Below, piece by piece: positions 1-9,556 of a stretch of 64,000 nt of DNA. The stretch covers positions 355,442-419,441 of the forward strand of contig NZ_RQFK01000033.1 in assembly GCF_004770765.1 (NCBI RefSeq), read 5' to 3'. The notes below the pieces were generated by a model. It worked only from the letters and a program-made list of their open reading frames with translations. It was not told the origin of the DNA and searched no databases. The first letter of the stretch is position 1, and each line of letters begins with the position of its first letter. Both the position numbers and the translations under genes were made by a program. This DNA is from Leptospira noumeaensis. GTDB taxonomy: Bacteria > Spirochaetota > Leptospiria > Leptospirales > Leptospiraceae.

Positions 1-28
1 TTCCTGAAATGTAAAACTTTCATCCATA

Positions 29-1834
29 TTAGATAGTGACTACCCTGAGTTTTAATTCTTCTAGTTGTTTCGCTTCAACAGGACCTGGTGCTTCACTCAT
101 CATACAGGTTCCTTTCTGAGTTTTTGGGAAAGCAATGACATCACGAATGGAAGTTCCCCCAGTGAGTAACATCATAATCCGATCCACTCCAAAGGCAATC
201 CCCCCATGTGGTGGAGCACCGAAGGAAAGAGCATCGAGTAAAAATCCGAATTTGGATTTAGCATCTTCTTCTCCAATTCCAATCGCTTCCAAAACTAGGC
301 TTTGGATTTCTGGGTTGTGAATCCTGATCGATCCACCGCCAATTTCTGTGCCATTCAGAACTAGATCATAAGCTTTAGCACCTATCGAAGAAAGGTCAAC
401 CGATTTCCCTGCTTTCCAATCTCTTAGTTTGTCAAAGTCTTCTTCTTTGGGAGAAGTGAAAGGATGGTGGAGGAAGGTCCAAGTTTTTGTGGTTTCATCC
501 AGTTCAAACATAGGGAAGTCCACAACCCAATGGAAACTATATGGAACCTTAGGTGGATCATATTTTTCGGATAATTTCAATCGTAAGGCACCAAGAGAAG
601 CGTTCACAATTTTAGAGGAGTCTGCCCCAAAAAAAACCATATCCCCTTCTTTGGATCCCACTGCCTTCGCAATGGCGGCAAGTGCTTCCGGAGTGAATCG
701 TTTGGTGATTGTAGATTCAAGTCCGTTTGCTCCATGTTTCATATAAGCAAGGCCTTTGGCACGGAAGTCGCGAGATAACCAAGAAGTTAAGTCTTCGATT
801 TCTTTACGAGAAATCACAGACCCACCCGGAACACAAATCGCCTTCACTACCCCACCACCAGAAACAGCAGCACTAAACACTTGGAAGTCCGCGTCTTTCA
901 CAATTTCCGATACATTCACAAGTTTCATTCCAAAACGAATGTCTGGTTTGTCAGAACCATACTCTTCCATCGCCACATGATATGGCATGGTTGCAAAAGG
1001 AGCACTGACTTCTAAATTAAAAACTTTTTTTAAAGCGAATGCCCACATAGCTTCAATTTCACGACGAATGTCTTCTTCTGTTACAAAAGAAAACTCCATG
1101 TCGAGTTGGGTGAATTCTGGTTGGCGGTCTGCACGTAAGTCTTCATCTCGAAAACATTTTACGATTTGGAAATATCTTTCCATTCCCCCAATCATAAGGA
1201 TTTGTTTGAAAAGTTGGGGAGACTGCGGGAGAGCATAAAACTCACCGGCATTCAAACGCGAAGGAACAAGGAAATCACGTGCTCCTTCTGGTGTGGATTT
1301 ATTCAAAATAGGAGTTTCAATTTCTAAAAAAGATTTACTATCTAAGTATTCTCGGAGAGCAAACGTTAGTTTGTGACGTAACACCAAACGATCCCGAAGT
1401 TCTTCTCTTCGCATATCAAGATAACGATACTTCAACCGAATTTCTTCGCCGGATGGATCAAACTCATCTAAAGTAAAAGGAGGAGTTTTGGATGTATTTA
1501 AAATTTCGACTGATTCGGCAATTAACTCATATTTACCGGTTTCCATCTTGGGGTTTACAGATTCCGCATCACGAAGGGAAAGTTTTCCTTTAACAGCAAT
1601 CACAAACTCGGAACGAATTTTTTCTACTTTGGAGAAGTCATCACCCAAAATTTCTTTACGAGCCACAATTTGTAAAATTCCCGAACGATCACGAAGATCG
1701 ATAAAAATCACACCACCTTGGTCGCGGTAACGAAAGGCCCAACCGGAAAGGAATAAAGTTTTACCAACAGAGGCATCTGAGACACTCGTTGCGCTAATTC
1801 TATTTTTGTATTCTGATGTTACCCACTGATTCAA
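29..1834 (-). CDS. aspS: Aspartyl-tRNA synthetase
   Basis: Class II aminoacyl-tRNA synthetase that charges tRNA-Asp in the cytoplasm. The 601-residue length fits the long bacterial type. An N-terminal OB-fold anticodon-binding domain (about 25-120) is followed by the catalytic core with motif 2 ([16 protein letters not shown], about 230), an inserted GAD-type domain in the middle, and motif 3 near the C terminus (GVDRIMMLL). It is the last visible gene of the rpsF-ssb-rpsR-rplI-dnaB-aspS run, 12 bases after dnaB, so it is probably co-transcribed with it. Whether it discriminates tRNA-Asp from tRNA-Asn cannot be told from these motifs. The family call is very secure. Confidence 0.97.
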   Translation of the reverse strand: MNQWVTSEYKNRISATSVSDASVGKTLFLSGWAFRYRDQGGVIFIDLRDRSGILQIVARKEILGDDFSKVEKIRSEFVIAVKGKLSLRDAESVNPKMETGKYELIAESVEILNTSKTPPFTLDEFDPSGEEIRLKYRYLDMRREELRDRLVLRHKLTFALREYLDSKSFLEIETPILNKSTPEGARDFLVPSRLNAGEFYALPQSPQLFKQILMIGGMERYFQIVKCFRDEDLRADRQPEFTQLDMEFSFVTEEDIRREIEAMWAFALKKVFNLEVSAPFATMPYHVAMEEYGSDKPDIRFGMKLVNVSEIVKDADFQVFSAAVSGGGVVKAICVPGGSVISRKEIEDLTSWLSRDFRAKGLAYMKHGANGLESTITKRFTPEALAAIAKAVGSKEGDMVFFGADSSKIVNASLGALRLKLSEKYDPPKVPYSFHWVVDFPMFELDETTKTWTFLHHPFTSPKEEDFDKLRDWKAGKSVDLSSIGAKAYDLVLNGTEIGGGSIRIHNPEIQSLVLEAIGIGEEDAKSKFGFLLDALSFGAPPHGGIAFGVDRIMMLLTGGTSIRDVIAFPKTQKGTCMMSEAPGPVEAKQLEELKLRVVTI

Positions 1835-1846
1835 TTGAAAACCTCT

Positions 1847-3190
1847 TTATAATGGTACGTTGTCGAAACGGCTAATCTTCGGATTGAACATCAATGGAAA
1901 ATCGGCCGTAGCACCCGCTCTGTTTTTGGCGATAATGATCTCTGCCATTCCCCTTTTGTTTGGGTCAAGCTCCTCGGGAGGTTTCACCATTTCTTCCCGA
2001 TAAATAAAACATACAATGTCCGCATCCTGCTCAATGGCACCTGACTCCCGTAAGTCGGAAAGTTGTGGCCTTTGGTCTTTGGACCGGTTTTCGATGGACC
2101 GGTTCATCTGCGACAATGCGATGATGGGACAACCCACTTCCCTTGCCATTTGTTTGAGACCCCTGGAAATATTGGCAACCTCTTGTTGCCTTCCTCCCAT
2201 AGCGGCTTTCGGATCACTCATGAGCTGTAAATAATCCACAATTACAAGACCCACTTCTTCTGTCGTACGAAGTTGGCGGAGTCTTGCCGAAAACTCTTGG
2301 ATGGTTAAATACCCAGAATCATCAATATACAAACTAGCAGAAGTAATGTTCCCAATACTATCTTTCAGTTGTGTCATCTGTGCCGAAGTCAAAGTTCCTG
2401 CTTTTAATGCATAGGAATCAATCCTTGCATCCGCACTGATGAGTTTAAGGAGTAATTCGATCCGGCTCATCTCGAGAGAGAAAATAACAACCGTTTTACG
2501 TTCTTTCAAAGCGGCATTGGCTGCGATATTCAAAGCAAAAGTTGTTTTTCCGTTTCCAGGACGTGCGGCAAGGATCATGAGTTCGTGAGATTTTAAACCT
2601 GTGGTTGCCATATCAAGACCAGTAAAATGGGTTTTTAATCCATTGATCCCACCGGTTCCATTTTGGCTGGCAGCGACTACATTTTTAATGTAATCAATCA
2701 GGGCGTTGGCATCGTCTTTTACTTTTCGTAAACCTTTGGATCTCTCCTGGCGAGAGATGTCCATTAGCGACTGTTCTACGAGACTAAATATAGAATCGTT
2801 TTCTCCAGGTTCCACTTTGACTTTGTCAATGGCTTGGTTTAATGCTTCGACATACTTACGTCTGTCGGAAACACGTTTCACACGCCGCACATAGTATTCT
2901 AGTGGTTGGAAAGGAACAGTATCTTTGTAAAGAGAAGTGATGTATTCCAAGTCGCGGGACTCATCTTTGAAAAGACGTTTTTCCCGCATTTGGTTTGTGA
3001 CCGTAACAAGGTCGATATTGATCCCTTCATTGATGAGATCTGTGACGGCTTCAAAGACTCGCCTGTGGCTGTCCATATAGAAGTCGTCCGGGCTTAGACC
3101 TAAGTCTTCCTGCCCGGCTACCCCTCTCATGAGTAGGTAACCGATTAAGTTCTTCTCAGACTCTATCTCCTGAAGGGGGTTAGAATTCAT
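1847..3190 (-). CDS. dnaB: Replicative DNA helicase DnaB
   Basis: Hexameric 5'-3' helicase that unwinds DNA at the replication fork. The protein has the usual two parts: an N-terminal helical domain (about 1-110) that interacts with primase, and a RecA-like ATPase domain. Walker A is RPGNGKTT (residues 210-217), Walker B is IVDYLQLM, and the characteristic [13 protein letters not shown] and [14 protein letters not shown] stretches follow. The length of 447 residues is typical and no intein is present. It lies 21 bases after rplI, the common bacterial rplI-dnaB arrangement. Confidence 0.97.
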   Translation of the reverse strand: MNSNPLQEIESEKNLIGYLLMRGVAGQEDLGLSPDDFYMDSHRRVFEAVTDLINEGINIDLVTVTNQMREKRLFKDESRDLEYITSLYKDTVPFQPLEYYVRRVKRVSDRRKYVEALNQAIDKVKVEPGENDSIFSLVEQSLMDISRQERSKGLRKVKDDANALIDYIKNVVAASQNGTGGINGLKTHFTGLDMATTGLKSHELMILAARPGNGKTTFALNIAANAALKERKTVVIFSLEMSRIELLLKLISADARIDSYALKAGTLTSAQMTQLKDSIGNITSASLYIDDSGYLTIQEFSARLRQLRTTEEVGLVIVDYLQLMSDPKAAMGGRQQEVANISRGLKQMAREVGCPIIALSQMNRSIENRSKDQRPQLSDLRESGAIEQDADIVCFIYREEMVKPPEELDPNKRGMAEIIIAKNRAGATADFPLMFNPKISRFDNVPL

Positions 3191-3211
3191 CGAAAAAGCT
3201 TTAGTGTAAGA

Positions 3212-3658
3212 CTATGCTTGGCCGACGACTTTAACTACGATTACTGGAACAACACCTTCAGCCAAACGAACTTTGATTTTAAATTCACCAACTGATTTAA
3301 TTGGTTCACCTAGATCTAACTTACGTTTGTCGAGTTCTACTCCAGTGTTTTTGATTGCAAGTGCAATGTCATTCGCTGTAACAGAACCAAAAAGTTTGTC
3401 GTTTTCGCCCACTTTCACTTTTACTTCGTATGTTTTACCATCAATCGAAGTAGAAAGTTCTTTCATCACTTTCACGCGTTTTTCGCGTTTAAGTTCAGCA
3501 AGTCTCTTTTGGTGAATCGCAGCTTTAGTGTTTCCATCATTTGCACGGACAGCAAATCTTCTAGGGATGAGGAAGTTACGTGCATAACCATCTGCAACTT
3601 CTTTTACATCACCAGCATCACCAAGATTCAATACGTCTTTTTGTAATACAACTTTCAT
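3212..3658 (-). CDS. rplI: 50S ribosomal protein L9
   Basis: Large-subunit ribosomal protein that binds 23S rRNA. It begins MKVVLQKDVLNLGDAGDVKE, the family signature, with the conserved GYARNFLIPR segment near residues 24-33. A central helix is followed by a C-terminal domain. The length of 148 residues is standard. A good Shine-Dalgarno (AGGAGTAACGG on the minus strand) precedes the ATG. It sits between rpsR and dnaB in a conserved operon. Confidence 0.97.
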   Translation of the reverse strand: MKVVLQKDVLNLGDAGDVKEVADGYARNFLIPRRFAVRANDGNTKAAIHQKRLAELKREKRVKVMKELSTSIDGKTYEVKVKVGENDKLFGSVTANDIALAIKNTGVELDKRKLDLGEPIKSVGEFKIKVRLAEGVVPVIVVKVVGQA

Positions 3659-3667
3659 CCGTTACTC

Positions 3668-4018
3668 CTACAGAACTTTAAACGGTAGTAAACCGATAGA
3701 TCTGGATTTTCTGATTTCACGAGCAAGGGCTCTTTGGTGTTTGCCACAAGTTCCAGTGATTCTTCTTGGAATGATTTTACCACGGTTGGTAACAAATCTT
3801 TCTAAGATGTCTACTCGTTTGTAATCAAGACCTGCAAGTAAGGCTTTGTCAGCACAGAACTTACATACTTTCTTTTTATATTTTGCGTTTTTACGACCGA
3901 ATTTGCCTTCTCCGTCTTTACCACGGAAACCGCCTTTTTCGTCGTCTTCCATCCCGTCCATACTCTCGCGGGAATCTGTTCTTGTATCATCAATATTTGT
4001 CGTTTCGCTCATTGTCAT
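3668..4018 (-). CDS. rpsR: 30S ribosomal protein S18 with acidic N-terminal extension
   Basis: Small-subunit protein that pairs with S6 on 16S rRNA. The conserved S18 body starts near residue 45 ([10 protein letters not shown]) and includes [20 protein letters not shown] and a C/H pair (TCGKHQR) that, with CKFC, looks like a zinc-ribbon type C+ S18. The first 40 or so residues form a hydrophilic low-complexity extension (acidic, then Gly/Lys/Arg rich) that most S18 proteins of about 75-90 residues lack. An internal ATG two codons downstream (4012) is an equally good start. The gene lies between ssb and rplI. Confidence 0.95.
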   Translation of the reverse strand: MTMSETTNIDDTRTDSRESMDGMEDDEKGGFRGKDGEGKFGRKNAKYKKKVCKFCADKALLAGLDYKRVDILERFVTNRGKIIPRRITGTCGKHQRALAREIRKSRSIGLLPFKVL

Positions 4019-4024
4019 AACCTA

Positions 4025-4465
4025 TCAAAAAGGAATGTCGTCATCACCGGCTGGATAATCATCATAACCACTACTTACGCCGGAATCATAAGAATTGGAA
4101 CTGTCAGAACGGTCACCACCTGATCCACCACCCTGTCCTTGGCCGCCCAGTAATTGTGCGGATTCAACATAAACACGGATTTTAGAGGCTTTTTTGCCTT
4201 CAGGAGTTTCCCAGGACTGTTGTTGCAGTCGACCTTCAATCGCTACTTGTTTTCCTTTGCCAGCATATTGTTTTAAAATGTCAGCAAGTCGGCCCCATGC
4301 AACACAGTCAAAATAATGAGTTTCCTCTTTTTTTTCACCGTTAGTCACATAAACTCTGTTATTCGCAATTGAAAAATTGACAACAGAACTTCCGTTCACC
4401 GATTTAAATTCCGGATCACGGGTCATTCGACCGATTATAAGTATTTTGTTAAGATCGTTAGCCAT
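4025..4465 (-). CDS. ssb: Single-stranded DNA-binding protein
   Basis: Tetrameric ssDNA-binding protein used in replication, repair and recombination. An OB fold covers about residues 1-108 (begins MANDLNKILIIGRMTRDPE). A Gly/Ser/Asp-rich flexible linker follows, and the protein ends in the canonical acidic tip DDDIPF that recruits partner proteins. The length of 146 residues is typical. The start overlaps the end of rpsF by 8 bases, showing translational coupling in the rpsF-ssb-rpsR operon. Confidence 0.96.
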   Translation of the reverse strand: MANDLNKILIIGRMTRDPEFKSVNGSSVVNFSIANNRVYVTNGEKKEETHYFDCVAWGRLADILKQYAGKGKQVAIEGRLQQQSWETPEGKKASKIRVYVESAQLLGGQGQGGGSGGDRSDSSNSYDSGVSSGYDDYPAGDDDIPF

Positions 4466-4733
4466 TGGCCCTAATTACGAGGGTTTTTAAGATGTTTGCA
4501 TTGAGTTTAAACTCATGTTCAATCTTTGCAACTTCAGCAGGAGCGCCGGAACACTTGATGAGTGTGAAGTGACCTTGTTCGTCTTGTCCAACCGGATGCC
4601 AGAGTCTTTTAGAACCCCAATCCTCTTCGCCTTGGATCGTGAAGTTGTATTTGGAGAGTAAGTCTTTTACTGCAGACTTCGTCTCTTCTACATTCCCTTC
4701 ACGAAGAATATTCGTGATTTCGTAGTTTCTCAT
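4458..4733 (-). CDS. rpsF: 30S ribosomal protein S6
   Basis: Small-subunit ribosomal protein that dimerises with S18. The sequence from MRNYEITNILREG is the S6 family start, and the 91 residues fit the family. I chose the ATG at 4733 over a longer upstream reading because it has a good Shine-Dalgarno (AGGAG, 7 bases upstream) and the preceding 31 residues are unlike S6. It is the first gene of the minus-strand informational operon. A 7-bp hairpin lies in its leader at 4751-4774. Confidence 0.95.
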   Translation of the reverse strand: MRNYEITNILREGNVEETKSAVKDLLSKYNFTIQGEEDWGSKRLWHPVGQDEQGHFTLIKCSGAPAEVAKIEHEFKLNANILKTLVIRANG

Positions 4734-4825
4734 ATTTCTCCTATGGGTATACCTACATAGAAACACTTGTAGGTAGAAGAATTTGTTAGTTTCCACTAGG
4801 GTTTTGCCAATGGGGCCTTGGGTCA

Positions 4826-5608
4826 ATGGAATTTCTTCTTGGAGTTCCCAAACCCTTCCATTTCCATGTAATTTCTAACATTTTTATGGGTGAAAAATCA
4901 AATTTTCCAGAGGTTTGGGGCCTAGGTCTTGGCCTATTTTTAGCACTTTATGCTGGGTTTTTAAACCACATCACCCCGAAAGAACCTGCCCTCGACAACC
5001 ACTCTGGATTTGAATCCACCCTCCTCGGTCTAGAAATGGCAGAAACTCCCAAACAAGTCCAAGACCTAATTGGAATTCCCGACACCATCGATTTTTTTAA
5101 CTTATCAGCAGAATACAGAAAGGTTCATTATTTTGACTTTGGATTTATCTTCTGTTATTTGGCATTTTTAACGTATACCGGGCATTATGCGGGAAGAAAG
5201 GTAAGACCCATTTTTTTAAAGATCTTTATGGGAATGGTTTTGCTTCTTGTGATTGCCGGTTTTGCCGATTTAATTGAAAACATTTTAATCCTAAATGTTT
5301 TGGATGCAAAAACCGCAGAAGAGATGACTCCCTCCCTAGAATACTTAAAACCCACCTCCCAACTCAAATGGTTTTGTTTGTTTGGGTATGTGGCCATCGT
5401 TTCCGTTTACTTTTGGTTATATGAAAAAAGTTGGATTTTAAGAACGGCATCCATTCTGTTTTTTACAGGATTTTTTTTGCAGCTCTTTTCGATTTACAAA
5501 ACCAATTTACTCGAACTGAGTTTTCCCTTTTTTGCTGTGGGACTTACTTGCAGTTGGTTCCATTACGGTTTTAGTTTGGCTTTTAGTTCCTTATCAAAAA
5601 AAACATAA
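4826..5608 (+). CDS. Polytopic membrane protein, unknown function
   Basis: I do not recognise a family. The 260-residue protein has about six hydrophobic segments (near residues 30-47, 105-120, 133-153, 180-200, 206-225 and 230-250) and a soluble loop at about 50-100. The ATG at 4826 lacks a clear ribosome-binding site, and an in-frame ATG at 4886 (MGEKSNFPEV) may be the true start. It diverges from rpsF. Its 3' end overlaps the convergent CapA-like gene by 46 bases, so no independent terminator fits between them. Confidence 0.7.
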   Translation: MEFLLGVPKPFHFHVISNIFMGEKSNFPEVWGLGLGLFLALYAGFLNHITPKEPALDNHSGFESTLLGLEMAETPKQVQDLIGIPDTIDFFNLSAEYRKVHYFDFGFIFCYLAFLTYTGHYAGRKVRPIFLKIFMGMVLLLVIAGFADLIENILILNVLDAKTAEEMTPSLEYLKPTSQLKWFCLFGYVAIVSVYFWLYEKSWILRTASILFFTGFFLQLFSIYKTNLLELSFPFFAVGLTCSWFHYGFSLAFSSLSKKT

Positions 5609-6711
5609 CCCCTTCCCCCGGAAATCACAAGATCGGTTCCCAGTTGTTTACAAAGGATCGCATATTCTTTTAAAAAACCTTCAGCCTCTTTTGGTCCCAA
5701 TGGGAAAAAATAATGATCTCCCGGTAGTGTTTGGTGTTTTCCAAAAACAGGAACCACTTCCACAAACAAAAGTTTGTCGGCATCAAAATGCAAAACAACT
5801 GAGATATTGTGTTTTAAGTATTGGTTTTTAGATCCAAATAAAAAGTTACCAAGGGAATAAATGACAACACCCTTGGGAAATACTTCTATCCCTTGCGGGA
5901 TGTGGGGATGGTGTCCAATGATGACTTGATAACCAGCATTCACCAAATATTTGGCAGCATTTCTTTCTGTATCCATCGGTAAGGGACTATATTCCACTCC
6001 CCAATGCACTGACAAAAGATTCACTTGGTTTGGTTTTGTTTTTTTGATGAGTCTCTCAGCCGTTCCCACTCGGAAGTATGCGGCCCCAGGAGATTTGTTT
6101 CCAGAAAAAAGCCTAGTTTCTCCTGTATCCGAAAAAGAAAAAATTCTGTACTCAGTATTTTGTTTGGAAACAGTAATGGGAACTAAAGCCTCATCCGTAT
6201 TTTTACCGGCCCCGGTATGTGGTATTCCAAACTCATCCAAAAGTTCCAAAGTTTCCAATAACCCACTTTCTCCAAAATCCATGGTATGGTTATTTCCAAG
6301 AAATACCCCATCGATCCCAAACATACGAAGTACAAGTAGATCCCTTCTTTCTCCAAAAAAAACATAGGACTTCCTTTGGTCGGCGGCTGGTGTTTTGTGG
6401 AGGATGGGGGTTTCTAAATTGAGAAACCGAAAATCAAAATTCTTTAGATAACTAAAAAAACTACGAAAGGGAAAGTATGGATCCTCTGTTTTCATCGAAT
6501 CCCGAACACCCCAATTGAACATCACATCCCCACCAAACCAAAGTTTAGTGGATTTTGGATATTGGATGGTTTCACCCGTTTCCGTGCGGAAATGGTAAAG
6601 ATCCTTAATGGGTAATTCGAGTTTTGGTTCTTCTGACTCAGGAATGTCCGCAGAAAACAAACATAACGGAAAAACGATAATAAGTGTTAGTCTGAAACAA
6701 AATCGAATCAT
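5563..6711 (-). CDS. CapA-family (PgsA-like) metallophosphatase, exported
   Basis: Member of the CapA/PgsA calcineurin-like family named for poly-gamma-glutamate capsule synthesis; many members have unknown substrates. An N-terminal signal peptide (about 1-20, ending LCLFSA) is followed by family motifs: GGDVMFNWG, GNNHTMDFGESGL, VHWGVEYSPLP and GHHPHIPQGIE, then the final YSLGNFLF. The Asp, Asn, His metal-binding residues of the fold are present. The length of 382 residues is normal. It is transcribed away from the LolA/LolB-like lipoprotein gene just upstream (21-base gap) and may be co-transcribed with it. No other capsule genes are nearby, so an envelope role is inferred only from the family. 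Confidence 0.85.
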   Translation of the reverse strand: MIRFCFRLTLIIVFPLCLFSADIPESEEPKLELPIKDLYHFRTETGETIQYPKSTKLWFGGDVMFNWGVRDSMKTEDPYFPFRSFFSYLKNFDFRFLNLETPILHKTPAADQRKSYVFFGERRDLLVLRMFGIDGVFLGNNHTMDFGESGLLETLELLDEFGIPHTGAGKNTDEALVPITVSKQNTEYRIFSFSDTGETRLFSGNKSPGAAYFRVGTAERLIKKTKPNQVNLLSVHWGVEYSPLPMDTERNAAKYLVNAGYQVIIGHHPHIPQGIEVFPKGVVIYSLGNFLFGSKNQYLKHNISVVLHFDADKLLFVEVVPVFGKHQTLPGDHYFFPLGPKEAEGFLKEYAILCKQLGTDLVISGGRGYVFFDKELKAKLKP

Positions 6712-6732
6712 TTAAGAATAAAATTTTACCAT

Positions 6733-7521
6733 CTAAAACCGAAAGGTATTTGCTGGCGGTTCCGTCATTTGGGATTTTTTTAACTTAATTTGAATGAGGA
6801 CATTTTCCTTTTCTGTATCCAAACTAATGACCTTGGTTAAAATTTCTTTTGGCGGATGAATTTGTTCTGGTTTGGTTTTCACAAGAGCAATTGCCTTTAA
6901 CCCACGTTTGGTACTAGAAAGTTCCAACCGGTCTAAATTCCCTTCTTTAAAAAAATATTCATATTCCCCATCTGGTTTGGTCAGGGCAATCCGAGAATCT
7001 GATGTATTGAATTTTGCTTTGGGATTTTGAATTTCATTCACATAAGTTCCTGTAAGGTATTCGTAAATTACAGGGAAAGGAATTGCAAATTTTTTCTTTG
7101 TATTTGGATCCTCTATGAGTATGTCTCCCATAGGCAAAGTTTGGATTTCTTTTGAACTGGTTGGTTTGATTTGGATTTGGTTTGGATCGGCAATGAGTTC
7201 TGTAAACACGAGTCCAAAAAATGTATCCATCAATTGGATTTTAATCTGTTTGGATTCTTTGGAAAAGTATATCTTTCCATCCAAAGAAACATTGTCTTTT
7301 TTAGGGACAAAGGTTTGGATTTGCATAGAAAACTCTGACCTAAAACTCTGAAAATCAGTTTGTTTTCCTAAAATTTCTTTCAAAAGAGATTTGGATTCTC
7401 CCTCTTTTGCAGAAATGTATTTTCCTTTGTCACGACCAATAAAATTAGGATCTTCTACTTCTTGTGAAATACAAGAAAGGAAAAATGATAAAGTAAATAG
7501 GAGACTTACGATTTCTTTCAT
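6733..7521 (-). CDS. Putative lipoprotein, LolA/LolB or DUF4292-like
   Basis: The N terminus is a lipoprotein signal (LLFTLSFFLSC, lipidated Cys near 17). The mature part alternates beta strands (KDNVSLDGKIYFSKESKQIKI, then FTELIADPNQIQI), a pattern seen in LolA/LolB-fold outer-membrane lipoprotein carriers and in DUF4292 proteins. This assignment rests on pattern only. Its ATG overlaps the stop of the upstream TPR gene by 4 bases, so the two are translated together. Probably periplasm-facing and membrane anchored. Confidence 0.7.
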   Translation of the reverse strand: MKEIVSLLFTLSFFLSCISQEVEDPNFIGRDKGKYISAKEGESKSLLKEILGKQTDFQSFRSEFSMQIQTFVPKKDNVSLDGKIYFSKESKQIKIQLMDTFFGLVFTELIADPNQIQIKPTSSKEIQTLPMGDILIEDPNTKKKFAIPFPVIYEYLTGTYVNEIQNPKAKFNTSDSRIALTKPDGEYEYFFKEGNLDRLELSSTKRGLKAIALVKTKPEQIHPPKEILTKVISLDTEKENVLIQIKLKKSQMTEPPANTFRF

Positions 7522-9518
7522 TCAGAAATTTCCTTTTGCAGTTTTTTGATTTTTGCTAAGAGGTCTTTACTTTGTTCTGCTTTTAATTTTGATTCAGAAA
7601 GTTTAAAGAACTGTAATGCATTTACGGGATCTTTTTTTGCCAAATACACATCACCTAAATGTTCATAGATCACCGGATCTTCAAACCCTCTCTCCAGTGC
7701 CAAAGAGGCCGCAAAGTTTAAATGGAGAAGAGCGCGATTAAAATCTTTTTTTCTATACAACACCCAACCCAAACTATCTTGGTAAGCAGGATTGTCTGGT
7801 TCAATGGAAATTGCTTGGTTTAAAAGTTTTGATGCTTCTTCTGGATTGATATCCTTTTCTGCATACAAATAACCCAAATAATTCATTGCATTCGAAGCAT
7901 TGGGATTCAAAGAGATTGTGGTTTTTAAATCTGATTCTGTATCACTGAATTGTTTTAATTTATCATAAGCCGTGGCACGATAAAAATAATAATTAAAATT
8001 TTTCGGATCCATTTTAATGGCTTCTGTAAAATCATTCACACTTTCTTTGTATTTAGAAAGTTGGAAATAGGCAAGGCCTCTCAAATAATAATGAGTTGGA
8101 TTTGGATTTTCTTTTATGGTTTCAGATAAAATGGAAACAGATTCTGATTCTTTTTTTAAATTTCCTTGAAGATACAAATAAGCCAAACGAAATCGCAATC
8201 GAAAACTTTTCTCCGTTTCCTTTGTTAGTCGCAAGGACTCTTTTGTGGACTTTATGGAATGGTTCCAGAGGCCTAACATCTCTTGGCAGGAAGAAATCTT
8301 TTCATAATACAAAGATTTTTCTTCCCCAACATTTTCTTTAGATTCTAGTTTAGAAAGTCCCGACTTAAGAATTTTTTCTGCTGTTAGGTATTGTCTGTAT
8401 TCATAAGCATACTGGGCTGTTTCTGCATTTAGAATTTCATAATCGGCGAGTTTTTCTTTTTCTGCGAGTTCCAAAAGAGCAATCCGAGGAGAAAGTCTTC
8501 CTGGGTTTTCTTGGATATAAGATCTTAGTTTGGTTTCCAGTCCTGTTTTTGATCCTGAAATCAGTTTATCTAATAAAAAAACAATTCCCTCTTTCGGAAT
8601 TTTTTTCTCTTTTTTTAGAGTGGCAAAGTAAACGGGGGCCATGTCCCGAGAATCCATAAAATAAATTTCAGCAAGCATATGCGAAGCATCAATGTCTCTT
8701 GGATTTTTTTCACGAATTTGTTCTAGATACATCCGGCAATGTTTAAAATCACCTAACACAAAATAAATTTGAGCTAGTCGAAACAATACTTCCATATCGT
8801 TTTTATAACCGACAGTGTATTCCTGATATCGTTTGATTGCGATTTTTGGATGGTCTAATTTATAATTGAGTTCACCCAGTGCTTTGGCAGTAAGATACTT
8901 GTACTTGGAATGAGTGTCCCTTCTTTCGATCACAAAAGAAAGAGCAGTATAATACAAAATGGACTGGTTCCAAAGTTTCCGTTCAAAGTTGATATTACCA
9001 AGTAAGTATAAAAAGTCTGGATCGTTTGGAAATTGATGTAGGGAGTTTTCTAATACTTCTGATGCTTTGGCAAGCTCACCCTGGCGAATTCGAATCCTGG
9101 TTTGCAAAAGGACTTGGTCTTTGGAAACATCCTGTGATTTGTTTACCGCAATTTCTGACCATTCCCAAGCTTTCTCCAAACTTCCAAGTTCCAAATAATT
9201 TAAGGCCAAGGTTTCTGCACTGAGAGCACTGGGTTCTTTTCCCACTTCTTTCAAACAGAGATGGTAAGAATCCAGGAAGGAAACCGAACGTTCAAAGGAA
9301 AGTTTGGATTCTTCTGGTTTCCGACGTTGGCTCGCCTGAAATCCATCCACTTGTTCGCGTAAGCCGCGTGAAAGAAGGAACTCTGCCGGCACGCCCGGTT
9401 CTAATGCGGAACATTCTTTGGATCTTGACCCAGACTCAGTGGCAAACAGAGAAAGTGAAAGAAAACAAAAGAAAACAAAGACGAAGGGGCGGTTTAAAGT
9501 TTTAATTGCTTGAAACAT
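7518..9518 (-). CDS. Exported TPR-repeat protein
   Basis: A 666-residue protein with an N-terminal signal peptide (hydrophobic at about 10-27, FVFVFFCFLSLSLFA) and tetratricopeptide repeats over most of its length. The clearest are in the C-terminal third (for example YYLRGLAYFQLSKYKESVNDF and NAMNYLGYLYAEKDINPEEA). TPRs scaffold protein-protein contacts, and the signal suggests it works in the periplasm. It overlaps the downstream lipoprotein gene by 4 bases, resembling pairs in which a TPR protein and a LolB-like lipoprotein act together on the outer membrane. Its start is back-to-back with the gene on the other strand. Confidence 0.85.
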   Translation of the reverse strand: MFQAIKTLNRPFVFVFFCFLSLSLFATESGSRSKECSALEPGVPAEFLLSRGLREQVDGFQASQRRKPEESKLSFERSVSFLDSYHLCLKEVGKEPSALSAETLALNYLELGSLEKAWEWSEIAVNKSQDVSKDQVLLQTRIRIRQGELAKASEVLENSLHQFPNDPDFLYLLGNINFERKLWNQSILYYTALSFVIERRDTHSKYKYLTAKALGELNYKLDHPKIAIKRYQEYTVGYKNDMEVLFRLAQIYFVLGDFKHCRMYLEQIREKNPRDIDASHMLAEIYFMDSRDMAPVYFATLKKEKKIPKEGIVFLLDKLISGSKTGLETKLRSYIQENPGRLSPRIALLELAEKEKLADYEILNAETAQYAYEYRQYLTAEKILKSGLSKLESKENVGEEKSLYYEKISSCQEMLGLWNHSIKSTKESLRLTKETEKSFRLRFRLAYLYLQGNLKKESESVSILSETIKENPNPTHYYLRGLAYFQLSKYKESVNDFTEAIKMDPKNFNYYFYRATAYDKLKQFSDTESDLKTTISLNPNASNAMNYLGYLYAEKDINPEEASKLLNQAISIEPDNPAYQDSLGWVLYRKKDFNRALLHLNFAASLALERGFEDPVIYEHLGDVYLAKKDPVNALQFFKLSESKLKAEQSKDLLAKIKKLQKEISE

Positions 9519-9556
9519 CAGTAGATTCCGGCAAAGATCGGGAACAGGGACAATCC

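Noticed and set aside
1..23. Possible start of another minus-strand gene downstream of aspS (ATG at 23, reading MKVLHFR)
   Set aside because: Only seven codons are in the window and no clear ribosome-binding site is seen, so it cannot be supported.
4751..4774. Hairpin in the rpsF leader as an S6:S18 autoregulatory motif
   Set aside because: A 7-bp stem exists, but the CCG bulge expected for the known S6:S18 motif is not present.
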